Of a stretch of DNA of 64,000 nt, positions 34,275 to 43,560 are shown one piece after another (positions within the stretch are counted from its first letter, which is position 1; each line of letters opens with the position of its first letter). The DNA lies in contig NC_052488.1 in NCBI RefSeq assembly GCF_009730915.1, forward strand, positions 20,764,305 to 20,828,304, in the 5' to 3' direction. This DNA is from Dioscorea cayenensis subsp. rotundata. Lineage: Eukaryota > Streptophyta > Magnoliopsida > Dioscoreales > Dioscoreaceae. The notes below the pieces were generated by a model that ran no database searches, was not told where the DNA came from, and worked only from the letters and a program-made list of their open reading frames with translations. The position numbers and the translations under genes were made by a program.

Positions 34275-36749
34275 ATGAGCAACAGTGGTAGCTCGGCGGG
34301 TCAGGTGAAGATGGCTGGATCTAAGCGACCTAGATCACCGCAGGAGAGTACGTGTGGTCGATGCTTCCAATCTACGCACAAAACGGCGGACTGTAGGCAC
34401 CAGGTCGTGTGCTTGCGGTGCTCGTGCGTAGGTCACATGGCGGCGAGGTGCACCGTTGAACCAAGAAGAAGTCCACACCGAAGGAAACTCCATGTTCGTT
34501 CAAAGCGAATGGATAAGTTTGCGGATTCGACTACGCTGCCGGTTGAGAAAGACCTGAGATCTGGTTCGAATGCTAAGTTGGTTCACACTGGACCTAGGCC
34601 GTCTCTCTCGATTGCATTGTCTCCAGATTCTGAGAATCTGAGAGAGGAGCTTGCGAGAGTCGCAGTGCTCACGCTGACTAAGGGATTCGTCAATGAAAGT
34701 AGCTTGCTTGACGCCATTCCGTCCATCATTAACAAGGAGCTTGCAGGCCCTGTTACTCCTTTGAATGACTGCACTTTCTTGCTGCCGATGGAGAGTAGAG
34801 TGGAGGTCAAGGATCTATGCAGGCTAGGTACTTTCTCCGCAACGACTATAGATGGACCGTGTTTGCTTCATATATCTCCGTGGTCTGCTGAGCTGGGAGC
34901 GGTGGGGAGGGCGTCGGGAGAGGGGCAATGGGTTCACATTTGGAACCTGCCCCTTCATGCTTGGTGCTGGCCCATTATCGCGGAGGTACTCAGGCCGGTG
35001 GGGGAGTTGGTCACTCTTTCGCAAGCAGAGGTTAAGCATAAATATTTCATCTCTACGCTTGTGAGGCGTCGAGCAGGGGTTTCGCTTCCTCTGGTGCTGG
35101 ACCTCAGCATGGGGATGAGGAAATACCAGGTTTTGTTCACAGGAGATGGCGGCGCGCTCCCGGTGTTTCGGCGTGAGCTGGGAAGATACATACTTGATTC
35201 AATGGAGGATGGAGCGGCTGTGAAGTCGGGGACGCAGGTTCAACCTGAGGGGGAGGCTAGGAAGGTGACTGATAAAGGGAAAGGAAAGGTGTTGGTTGAG
35301 CTGAGCTCCCACACCGGACTGCGGATCGATGGCGAGGCTCCGACTAGGCCAGCAGTGATTGCTGGTTCGGAGAAGGTGCCAGGGGTCTTGATGTTACCGA
35401 AAGTGGTCGAGCTTTGCTCCCACGGTGGTGCTGATGCGAACGTTCCGCGGATTCGGAAGATTGGGCGTCAGACCGGTGGTTTTCCGGTTGAGCCGGGTCA
35501 GACTGATGGACTTCGACGGGCTCAGTCTCCCGAGCGGAGGCAGGTGCTGCGAAAGAAATGGGTGCGGACACAGGGTACGGGAGAGTTACGTGTTGAGCAT
35601 GGAGGCTTTCGTCAGTCGTTGGACCACGTTAAGGATCCGCTGGAGCAGGTTAAGGTGACTCGTGGCCTTCTCGCGGCGTCCGAGGTTGGGGCGGCATTTG
35701 TTAAGGATGGGATGGATCACGTTAAGGAAGGGGCGGAGCACTTTAAGGATTCTATCACGTGGGGAGGCGGGGTTGATGTGGAAGGTGTTCCGCTGGACCA
35801 GGTTAACAACTCTGTTGGGCCGACTGAGAAGTTGAATCAGAAGAAGTTAAAGGCCCATGAAGTGGATGTGGAAGGAACTTGCTTTGATGACTCTATTGCG
35901 CTCATGATTGGGCCGCTTGAGAACACGGCCCATAGAGCTCGGCCTGAGACAGATTTGGATGTAGGGAATCCCCTCCTTATTTGTGATGTGGGCCTGCAGG
36001 TGGGCCGGCCTTGTGTGTCCAAGCCTGAGTCAGTTTTAGGAAAGGTTTTGGATACTGGGGACAGAGTTACTAGGGATGCAAGAGGCAAGCAGATAGGAGA
36101 AGAGACCCGAGCGCCAGTGCAGTGGTCGAAAGTTAATTTTAAAGACAACTCAACGGTACCGATGATTGATCCCCTCGATGGTTTTCTTTGGCAATTTATT
36201 GAGGGGGGATGGGCACTTGTGCCGGTTCTAAATCAGGAGGACACAGGGGGTTGCAGTGGCACTGATTTGATGTCAGAAGGGGATGAGGGCTCTATTGATC
36301 GCCCTACCGATGATGTGACTTTGGGAGTCGAAGTTGAGTCGGACGACTCGGCTTCCGAGTTCGAGAGGAACCTTAGGGAGCTGTTGCCTGGTTTGCAGGG
36401 TGGTGTGGAGGCTATTGGGCAAAGGCAAGCTACGGGACTCAGGAAAAGCGAAAGGTCTAAAAAACGGTCTTCCCGTTTCACTGAAGATGCTGGGTATTTG
36501 ACTGAACCACCCAAATCGACCAAGAAGAAAGGAATGGTGACGGAGGAGGTGCAAGGTACTAGCTCTAAACCGCTACTTATTTCAGATTGGTCTAATGTGC
36601 AAATTGCTAGCTACTGTAATGCATGTGGCATTTCATTTACTGAGTCTGTGGATGCATGTGTGAACCATATTCGTTCGTTAGAGCTGTCTCGTGCTATGAT
36701 TAGTAAAGGGTCTCGGTGGCAACTCCTCTCGGGGGTTGCGGGGAACTAA
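34275..36749 (+). CDS. LINE ORF1 protein, two CCHC knuckles
   Basis: The frame is open from at least 34080 (889 codons), but the first ATG is at 34275, giving about 824 aa. Two CCHC zinc knuckles (CGRCFQSTHKTADC and CLRCSCVGHMAARC) lie near the N-terminus. They are followed by a DUF4283-like region (LNDCTFLLPMESRVEVKDLC, WVHIWNLPLHAWCW). The rest is low-complexity, rich in charged residues, with a repeated HVKD/HVKE/HFKD pattern around 35620-35760. ORF1 proteins bind LINE RNA in the cytoplasm. The knuckles precede the DUF4283-like part, whereas a C-terminal position is more usual. The TAA stop is in the same frame as ORF2. Confidence 0.85.
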   Translation: MSNSGSSAGQVKMAGSKRPRSPQESTCGRCFQSTHKTADCRHQVVCLRCSCVGHMAARCTVEPRRSPHRRKLHVRSKRMDKFADSTTLPVEKDLRSGSNAKLVHTGPRPSLSIALSPDSENLREELARVAVLTLTKGFVNESSLLDAIPSIINKELAGPVTPLNDCTFLLPMESRVEVKDLCRLGTFSATTIDGPCLLHISPWSAELGAVGRASGEGQWVHIWNLPLHAWCWPIIAEVLRPVGELVTLSQAEVKHKYFISTLVRRRAGVSLPLVLDLSMGMRKYQVLFTGDGGALPVFRRELGRYILDSMEDGAAVKSGTQVQPEGEARKVTDKGKGKVLVELSSHTGLRIDGEAPTRPAVIAGSEKVPGVLMLPKVVELCSHGGADANVPRIRKIGRQTGGFPVEPGQTDGLRRAQSPERRQVLRKKWVRTQGTGELRVEHGGFRQSLDHVKDPLEQVKVTRGLLAASEVGAAFVKDGMDHVKEGAEHFKDSITWGGGVDVEGVPLDQVNNSVGPTEKLNQKKLKAHEVDVEGTCFDDSIALMIGPLENTAHRARPETDLDVGNPLLICDVGLQVGRPCVSKPESVLGKVLDTGDRVTRDARGKQIGEETRAPVQWSKVNFKDNSTVPMIDPLDGFLWQFIEGGWALVPVLNQEDTGGCSGTDLMSEGDEGSIDRPTDDVTLGVEVESDDSASEFERNLRELLPGLQGGVEAIGQRQATGLRKSERSKKRSSRFTEDAGYLTEPPKSTKKKGMVTEEVQGTSSKPLLISDWSNVQIASYCNACGISFTESVDACVNHIRSLELSRAMISKGSRWQLLSGVAGN

Positions 36750-36860
36750 CTTGTTGTTTATGAATATTATAAACCTGGGAACGTTAGGGGTCTAGGTAGG
36801 CCAGCGAAGAGGTTTCTAGTTAAGGATTTTCTGCATTTACATTATGCTGATGTATGTTGT

Positions 36861-39800
36861 TTGCAAGAAACAAAACTAGAGAGTTTCTTACCGGCTACCT
36901 GGAGGGAGATTGGGGGTAGTAATCTTGATCAGTTCGAATTCATTCCGGCGAAGGGTTCCGCGGGGGGTATTGTCATTGGGTGGAATAGCGTGTTAATGGA
37001 CGGGACTCTTGTTCCGGGAGGGGGGGAGTTTTGCCTATCGGTGGATTTCGTGACTAAGAAGGATAAATCAAGGTGGCGATGTACAACGGTTTATGGGCCT
37101 ACTGAGCGATCGCGCAAGTCGGTGTTTTGGAACGAGCTTCGCGGTTCCAAAGGTGCTGTGGGGATCCCATGGGTTATTTGTGGAGATTTTAATGCAATTT
37201 TAAACGTGGCAGACAAATCAAATGGTAACTATATTTGGGAAGACATCAGGAGGGCCAATGAAATTAAGCATGATTTGGAACTGCAGGAACCCCCGTCTGT
37301 GGGGAGGAGATTCACGTGGACCAATAACCAAGAGGAACCTATTTGGGTGAAACTCGACCGCTTTCTGGTTAATTGCGAGTGGTTAAGTCACTTTCCTAGA
37401 GTGATTCAAATGACCCTCCCGCGGTTGGGCTCGGATCATGTGCCGATTAGGCTGGAAGTTGGTAACCACTATTCTAGACCTAGACCTTTTCGGTATGAGA
37501 AGGTTTGGTCTACTTCGGAGGGGTTTCATGATTTGGTGAAACAATGGTGGGACGAGAGCACACATAGGGGGTGTGGTGCGTTTATTCTGTCTAAGAAAAT
37601 TGCGGGGGTCAGGGAGCGCTTGCGTCAGTGGGCTAAATTCAGCTTTGGGTCGATCAAACTGAAAAAATTAGCCTTGATGCATGAAATTGAGGATCTGGAC
37701 ACGGCTAAGGAATCAAGATGCCTTACTCTTGGTGAGCTCCAGATAGAAAATGATATTCACTTGAAGCTTGAGGATATTCGCAAGCAGGAAGAGGTCTATT
37801 GGAAACAAAGATCGAGGACTCAATGGATCAAAGAGGGAGATGAAAACACTAAATTCTTCCATGCGGTGGCGAACGGTCGGAAGAACCGCAACTTCATCCC
37901 GGGCCTTAACCAGGGAGGGGCTACGATTGTGGACCCCAGTGAAATTGGAAAAGTGTTCAGTGCACATTTTAAGCATTCCTTTGGTAGTCAACGGGATTTT
38001 AGAATGAGGGTCGATCTCCAACATCTATTTCAATTAAAGAACCCGGTGGATCTGTCTATATTGGAAGATCCGTTCTCTATCAAAGAAATTAAAAGGGCAG
38101 TGTTTGAGTTAGGTAGTGATAAATCCCCAGGGCCTGATGGTTTTCCTATCCATTTCTTCAAGCAATTTTGGGAATTGGTTAGTGGGGACCTCAGTTTGCT
38201 ATGTGAGGATTTCTATTGGCATCGTGCTAATCTGGAGCGGATTAATTGGGCTAGTATCGTGCTTATTCCTAAGGTGGATACTCCGGAGTCCCCGGGGGAT
38301 TTTAGACCCATTAGCCTGATTAACTCTTCGCTTAAAATTATCTCTAAAGTATTAGCTTCGAGGTTGAGTAAGGTGATGAATCAGTTAGTGGACAAGGAGC
38401 AATCTGCTTTTCTCAAAGGGAGGTGTATCATTGATAATATTGCAACATCAGAGGAACTTATTTTCAGTATTCATAAGAGGAGGTTGCCGGGTCATATTTT
38501 GAAAGTGGATTTCAATAAGGCGTTCGATCGTGTAGATTGGGGGTTTCTCCTGGATCTACTGAGAGCTAGGGGCTTTGGGGAACGCTGGATTGGTTGGATC
38601 AAATGCATTCTGGTATCTTCGAAAGCGTCAATTTTGGTTAATGGCTCACCTAACGGTTACGTTCGCTACAAGAGCGGGCTCCATCAAGGAGATCCATTAT
38701 CACCTCTGTTGTTTGTATTGGTTACGGATGTTTTGAGTTCTATGTTTGTTCATGCCCTGAGATCTAAGATCCTGGTGGGGGTCCCCCTAGGGGAATTCGG
38801 CAGTAGATGTAATCTACATTATCCTGACGACCTGCTTGTTTTGACAACGGGGGGTCTGGAGGATTTGAGGATTGTGAAATTAATTCTTTATTTGTTTGAG
38901 GGGATGACAGGTTTAGCTACCAATTTCTCGAAAACGTGCCTTTTTTCTTCGACTTTGGGGAAGCTCCCTGAGAGAGATGCGGAGGAAACCCTTAGCTGTG
39001 CCAGGGGATTGCTTCCAGTCACGTATCTTGGTATCCCGATCTCTGGGAGAAGGCCAAGGAAACAAGATTGGGAGGGGCTTATTGCTAAGATTAGGAATAG
39101 GTTGGCGTCGTGGAAAGTGAGGCACGTTTCCCTTGGTGGTCGCCTAACGTTGGTCAATGCGGTTCTTACTGCAATACCTACATATTGGATGTCTATATTC
39201 AGGCTTCCTGGTTGGGTCATTAAAGCGATTGACCGGATTAGACGTGACTTTCTCTGGTCTGGGGCGGACTTTGACCACCCGAGATGCAGACTTATTAGTT
39301 GGCAAAATATCTGTCGTGGACGTGACCAAGGGGGTTGGGGTATATTGGATCTTAAAAACTTCAATCACGCGCTTGTGGGAAAGTGGTGGTGGAAATTTTT
39401 GACTGACCCAGGATGGTGTGGTGCTGATGTTATTCAATTCAACTACGGCATGGCCCGTTGGAATATGTTCCCTAGGCATTCGGGTCGGATGTCTTTCTTC
39501 TGGAAAGGAGTTGTGAGTTGTCTTCCGGCCTTTAGGAGCTGTATTGTCCATGGTATTGGAGCAGGGAGGGAGACTTTATTTTGGAAAGATAACTGGCTAA
39601 ATGGCAGAGCACCTATGTATATTTGGCAGGAGGAATTTCGTAGAGCTTTTGATACTTTTGGCACTGTGCGGGATCTAATATCACTGTTATACCAGCCTCC
39701 ATTCTGTTATGAGGGGGATGTCACTTCGTTCAGGGATCGATGGAGATCGCAGGAAGGGGTGTTAGGGGACACAAAAAGATGGCGTTTGACTGGGAATGGT

Positions 39801-40439
39801 AGTTTCACTGTTAAATCTTTTTATTCCTTCCTGAACGACGGTGGGCTGCGTTGCCCGGTTGCGAAGTTTTTTTGGAAGAGTACTTGCCCGAAAAAAATCA
39901 ATATCTTTAATTGGTTAGCTTGGAAAAATAGGACCCTCACTTTGGCGAACTTGGAAACTAGAAGGTGCAATCGTCTTCCAACTGCTACATGTGTGTTGTG
40001 TCACGCGGCAATTGAAACAGTTGATCATCTCTTCTTACATTGCTCGATGGCGAAGCTGGTGTGGAATTATTTTAGCAGATTGTTCAAGCTTCCTGAGCCG
40101 CCTAATAGCCTGCTTCAGTTATGGGGTGATTGGAGGTTATCGATCAAACCGGACCATAGAGAGTTAGGGGTCTTAATTGTGAAGTCGATTGTGTGGAACA
40201 TCTGGCTTGTTAGAAACGATTGCATGTTTAATGCTAATTTGATGTCTGCTCATGTGCTTTTAATGAAGATTGATCGTATGTTATTATCCTGGTTTTCTAC
40301 AGTTCCTGAAAAATCGAGAGCCAAGATGGAGGACCATTCTTCTACAATCAGGCGTAGTCTGGAGTTCCTTACTTCCACTGGGGAGGAGCAAGGTGGAGCA
40401 TCGTTTCAGGATGCTGGGCCCGATACGCATACTGGCTAG
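36861..40439 (+). CDS. LINE ORF2: endonuclease and reverse transcriptase
   Basis: About 1,192 codons without a stop. The endonuclease comes first (LQETKLE, GDFNAIL, RLGSDHVPIR), then the reverse transcriptase (DKSPGPDGFP, FRPISLINSSLKI, KVDFNKAFDRVDW, GLHQGDPLSPLLF). A zinc-binding domain (FFWKSTCPKKINIFNW, TCVLCHAAIETVDHLFLHC) ends it. The catalytic YADD box reads YPDD (38820-38831). The coordinates start at a TTG inside the endonuclease. The frame is open back to the ORF1 stop at 36749. The usual start (an ATG followed by an IITWNVRGLG-like block) appears at 36762 but is put out of frame by two extra bases. No RNase H domain is present. Confidence 0.93.
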   Translation: MQETKLESFLPATWREIGGSNLDQFEFIPAKGSAGGIVIGWNSVLMDGTLVPGGGEFCLSVDFVTKKDKSRWRCTTVYGPTERSRKSVFWNELRGSKGAVGIPWVICGDFNAILNVADKSNGNYIWEDIRRANEIKHDLELQEPPSVGRRFTWTNNQEEPIWVKLDRFLVNCEWLSHFPRVIQMTLPRLGSDHVPIRLEVGNHYSRPRPFRYEKVWSTSEGFHDLVKQWWDESTHRGCGAFILSKKIAGVRERLRQWAKFSFGSIKLKKLALMHEIEDLDTAKESRCLTLGELQIENDIHLKLEDIRKQEEVYWKQRSRTQWIKEGDENTKFFHAVANGRKNRNFIPGLNQGGATIVDPSEIGKVFSAHFKHSFGSQRDFRMRVDLQHLFQLKNPVDLSILEDPFSIKEIKRAVFELGSDKSPGPDGFPIHFFKQFWELVSGDLSLLCEDFYWHRANLERINWASIVLIPKVDTPESPGDFRPISLINSSLKIISKVLASRLSKVMNQLVDKEQSAFLKGRCIIDNIATSEELIFSIHKRRLPGHILKVDFNKAFDRVDWGFLLDLLRARGFGERWIGWIKCILVSSKASILVNGSPNGYVRYKSGLHQGDPLSPLLFVLVTDVLSSMFVHALRSKILVGVPLGEFGSRCNLHYPDDLLVLTTGGLEDLRIVKLILYLFEGMTGLATNFSKTCLFSSTLGKLPERDAEETLSCARGLLPVTYLGIPISGRRPRKQDWEGLIAKIRNRLASWKVRHVSLGGRLTLVNAVLTAIPTYWMSIFRLPGWVIKAIDRIRRDFLWSGADFDHPRCRLISWQNICRGRDQGGWGILDLKNFNHALVGKWWWKFLTDPGWCGADVIQFNYGMARWNMFPRHSGRMSFFWKGVVSCLPAFRSCIVHGIGAGRETLFWKDNWLNGRAPMYIWQEEFRRAFDTFGTVRDLISLLYQPPFCYEGDVTSFRDRWRSQEGVLGDTKRWRLTGNGSFTVKSFYSFLNDGGLRCPVAKFFWKSTCPKKINIFNWLAWKNRTLTLANLETRRCNRLPTATCVLCHAAIETVDHLFLHCSMAKLVWNYFSRLFKLPEPPNSLLQLWGDWRLSIKPDHRELGVLIVKSIVWNIWLVRNDCMFNANLMSAHVLLMKIDRMLLSWFSTVPEKSRAKMEDHSSTIRRSLEFLTSTGEEQGGASFQDAGPDTHTG

Positions 40440-40678
40440 TTAACTGTATTTGTGGTGGGGGTCAGTGGGGTGGGGGTGGTTGTTCCTTACTTCGTTTTGT
40501 ATCTTTTGATTTCCTTTAGTTTCTGTTCCACTACTTGTGGTTCGTTTTGGTGCCCCTCTTTTTTCTGTTAGGGGTTTGGTTGTTTCGCTGTTTCTTTTCC
40601 TTTTGTTTTTAATATAAGTGGTTTATCCACCTTTTCAAAAAAAAAAAATAATAATAATAATAATAATATTTAAAACGA

Positions 40679-41580
40679 GTGTTTTTCCCCGCTATTTAGA
40701 ACCATTAACTTCCAAATTTTATATAAAATTTATACTAATTACCATTGTTAAAATGGGGCAATTAGATTCACAATCATCGGTTAACAGTCACTTGATATTT
40801 AAAACAAGTTTTTTTTTTCGTTTATCCAGAGCCCTTAGCTTCTAAATTTAAAATTACATTTAAAACTAACTATCAATGTTAAAGTGTCCCCCGCTAAATT
40901 CGCAATCATTGCTATCTCTTATGTTAATTCAAACAATGCTAATCAAAAGAAATACTGCCATTTTTTTCTAATTAATGACTGATATTTATTGATAGTCAAT
41001 GTCTTAACTCAAGTTAGTTTACAACTAAACAACTTAGACTTCTTAAAACATAATTAAACTAAGAAGCAGCAGTTTCAACCACTGAACAAACTAACCAGCA
41101 AAGAGCTCACTGTGATGCTTGTGACGAACCTTTCCTTATTTACAAATCAACAATAACATTGTAACAACCTCATTGTATCAATTATAAAATCCCAACAATA
41201 TACACTCAATTAAAATAATAATGCCAGCTTTACAAGAAATTTTTTAATTTAAAAATAAACAAATATTAATAAAGGAATATATGAGCCGTTTGGCACTACC
41301 TCAGGACGTTGAGAGCTACAAATGGGTCCCACTCTAAACCAAAGGATTCCCCTTCCCAAAGTCAAAATCATCTACGTGGACTTTTCAAATCATGCAATAA
41401 AGTGGGACCCTTTTCATTGGTCAACGCTCAAACCGAGCCCCACATGCTTCGTTTCCACTCGCTCGCGGAACAACATTACCTCTCTAATAAAATATTAAAA
41501 TTCTCACACCACGTAGATGGTTCACGTTAAACTATCTATCAAATAAGTTTATCCGCGGGTGAACAGAACACCAACGCTTC
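40679..41580. other. LINE 3' flank with degenerate ~120-bp repeats
   Basis: Sequence around TTCACAATCATCGGTTAACAGT and TGATATTTAAAACRAGT occurs before the LINE (34027-34061), right after it (40666) and again at 40769-40815. The LINE thus landed in an old tandem repeat. The rest, to the TATA box at 41584, shows no gene. Confidence 0.55.
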
Positions 41581-41583
41581 AAG

Positions 41584-41592
41584 TTATATAAA
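41584..41592 (+). promoter_or_regulatory. TATA box of the small gene at 41629
   Basis: TTATATAAA lies 37 bases before the ATG. The spacing gives only a very short leader. Confidence 0.6.
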
Positions 41593-41628
41593 CCCTCGAG
41601 CGTGTCACCACCCAAAAGCTCCATTTCA

Positions 41629-41949
41629 ATGGCGGGACTGAGCCACGAGCTGCGACTCATTCTCCTTCGCCGGCGCAGCCGCATTGCCTTCCGGATTCGC
41701 AGGAGAAAGCCACTGACGGTGAGGCTCGGCAGCGGCTCCTGCGCCGGCTGCAAGTATCTTAAAGAAGGCTTTGTTTCAAGAGCTATTCATCGGATTAGGC
41801 TTCCGTGGGTGTCGGCTAAGTGGCGGCTGGCGGCGGCTCGGATGGCGGCTCTGTACACCGGATTGATGAAGGACGTCAATGAAGGAAGGTCAGCAATGGA
41901 GGTCTTCCATGCAAAAGCTAGCAATGGAGTCTTACTTTGCTGTACCTAA
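41629..41949 (+). CDS. Small basic protein of unknown function (106 aa)
   Basis: Intronless ORF from the ATG at 41629 to TAA. The local sequence is GC-rich against AT-rich flanks and a clear TATA box precedes it, so I believe it is a real gene. The N-terminal third is Arg-rich (LLRRRSRIAFRIRRRKPLTV), then comes GSCAGCKYLKEGF, then an Ala/Arg/Leu helix-like part. It ends in Cys-Cys-Thr. No family is recognised. The Arg-rich start could be an organelle or nuclear targeting region; this is only inference. Confidence 0.55.
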   Translation: MAGLSHELRLILLRRRSRIAFRIRRRKPLTVRLGSGSCAGCKYLKEGFVSRAIHRIRLPWVSAKWRLAAARMAALYTGLMKDVNEGRSAMEVFHAKASNGVLLCCT

Positions 41950-42560
41950 TTCAATGCCTTCTCTTCATCATCTTGTGAAGTCCTATTGATTTCTGATTAT
42001 TGATTAACTTCTCCATTTACTCCAAACTCTTTTTTCAGAGTTTTAGAACCTTTATTTAGATATGTTTATTCTCAAAGCATGAATGCAAATGCATGTTAAG
42101 TTTCACGTTCAGATGTTCTACTTCCATTAGTGGAAAGCATTGGTTTTATTTTGACTATATTTTGTTATATATGTGTATACATACATGCATAACTTGTGGT
42201 CATGTCTGTTTCTTGATGTTATATAATAATGAAAGGAGTGCTTGGCCAGTCATTATGTGTTGTTGTCCAACTTATTTATTTTATTTTGGGTATCTTGATA
42301 ACTGTTGAAATATATAGGACATGAATTTTTTGTATCTTTGATCATTAAATGTAAGAAGCTGAGGCCATGAATGTGTCAGTAAGGTAACTTCAACAAGATT
42401 ATTTTTTTTAAGTCATGACAGAGTGACATTAAATACCTACCTACTTAACATGGTACAAGGAAATCTAATTAGCAATGAAGATATGAAGATCTATATATAT
42501 ATATATATATATAAAGAAGAAGAAGATTGATCACGAGATAACTTGGACAATGATGATTGA
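41950..42560. other. 3' flank up to the assembly gap
   Basis: AT-rich, with an AT microsatellite near 42494-42514 close to the gap edge. No gene seen. Confidence 0.6.
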
Positions 42561-43560
42561 NNNNNNNNNNNNNNNNNNNNNNNNNNNNNNNNNNNNNNNN
42601 NNNNNNNNNNNNNNNNNNNNNNNNNNNNNNNNNNNNNNNNNNNNNNNNNNNNNNNNNNNNNNNNNNNNNNNNNNNNNNNNNNNNNNNNNNNNNNNNNNNN
42701 NNNNNNNNNNNNNNNNNNNNNNNNNNNNNNNNNNNNNNNNNNNNNNNNNNNNNNNNNNNNNNNNNNNNNNNNNNNNNNNNNNNNNNNNNNNNNNNNNNNN
42801 NNNNNNNNNNNNNNNNNNNNNNNNNNNNNNNNNNNNNNNNNNNNNNNNNNNNNNNNNNNNNNNNNNNNNNNNNNNNNNNNNNNNNNNNNNNNNNNNNNNN
42901 NNNNNNNNNNNNNNNNNNNNNNNNNNNNNNNNNNNNNNNNNNNNNNNNNNNNNNNNNNNNNNNNNNNNNNNNNNNNNNNNNNNNNNNNNNNNNNNNNNNN
43001 NNNNNNNNNNNNNNNNNNNNNNNNNNNNNNNNNNNNNNNNNNNNNNNNNNNNNNNNNNNNNNNNNNNNNNNNNNNNNNNNNNNNNNNNNNNNNNNNNNNN
43101 NNNNNNNNNNNNNNNNNNNNNNNNNNNNNNNNNNNNNNNNNNNNNNNNNNNNNNNNNNNNNNNNNNNNNNNNNNNNNNNNNNNNNNNNNNNNNNNNNNNN
43201 NNNNNNNNNNNNNNNNNNNNNNNNNNNNNNNNNNNNNNNNNNNNNNNNNNNNNNNNNNNNNNNNNNNNNNNNNNNNNNNNNNNNNNNNNNNNNNNNNNNN
43301 NNNNNNNNNNNNNNNNNNNNNNNNNNNNNNNNNNNNNNNNNNNNNNNNNNNNNNNNNNNNNNNNNNNNNNNNNNNNNNNNNNNNNNNNNNNNNNNNNNNN
43401 NNNNNNNNNNNNNNNNNNNNNNNNNNNNNNNNNNNNNNNNNNNNNNNNNNNNNNNNNNNNNNNNNNNNNNNNNNNNNNNNNNNNNNNNNNNNNNNNNNNN
43501 NNNNNNNNNNNNNNNNNNNNNNNNNNNNNNNNNNNNNNNNNNNNNNNNNNNNNNNNNNNN
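42561..43560. other. Assembly gap (1,000 N)
   Basis: Exactly 1,000 unknown bases, the usual placeholder for a gap of unknown size. ORFs reported across it have no meaning. Confidence 1.

Larger units (their letters stand above)
34049..40678 (+). mobile_element. Nearly intact L1-type LINE retrotransposon
   Basis: The 13-bp repeat ATATTTAAAACGA occurs at 34049-34061 and 40666-40678 and marks the target duplication. Between them, about 6.6 kb holds two long ORFs and a 3' end of A's and (TAA)n. The order (ORF1 with zinc knuckles, ORF2 with endonuclease, reverse transcriptase and zinc-binding domain, poly(A)) is that of plant L1 elements. ORF1 is open to the very 5' end without an early ATG, so a short 5' truncation is possible. 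The identical target duplication points to a young insertion. Confidence 0.93.

Noticed and set aside
34583-39664. Many antisense and offset ORFs of 60-158 codons over the LINE
   Set aside because: Shadows of LINE ORF1 and ORF2.
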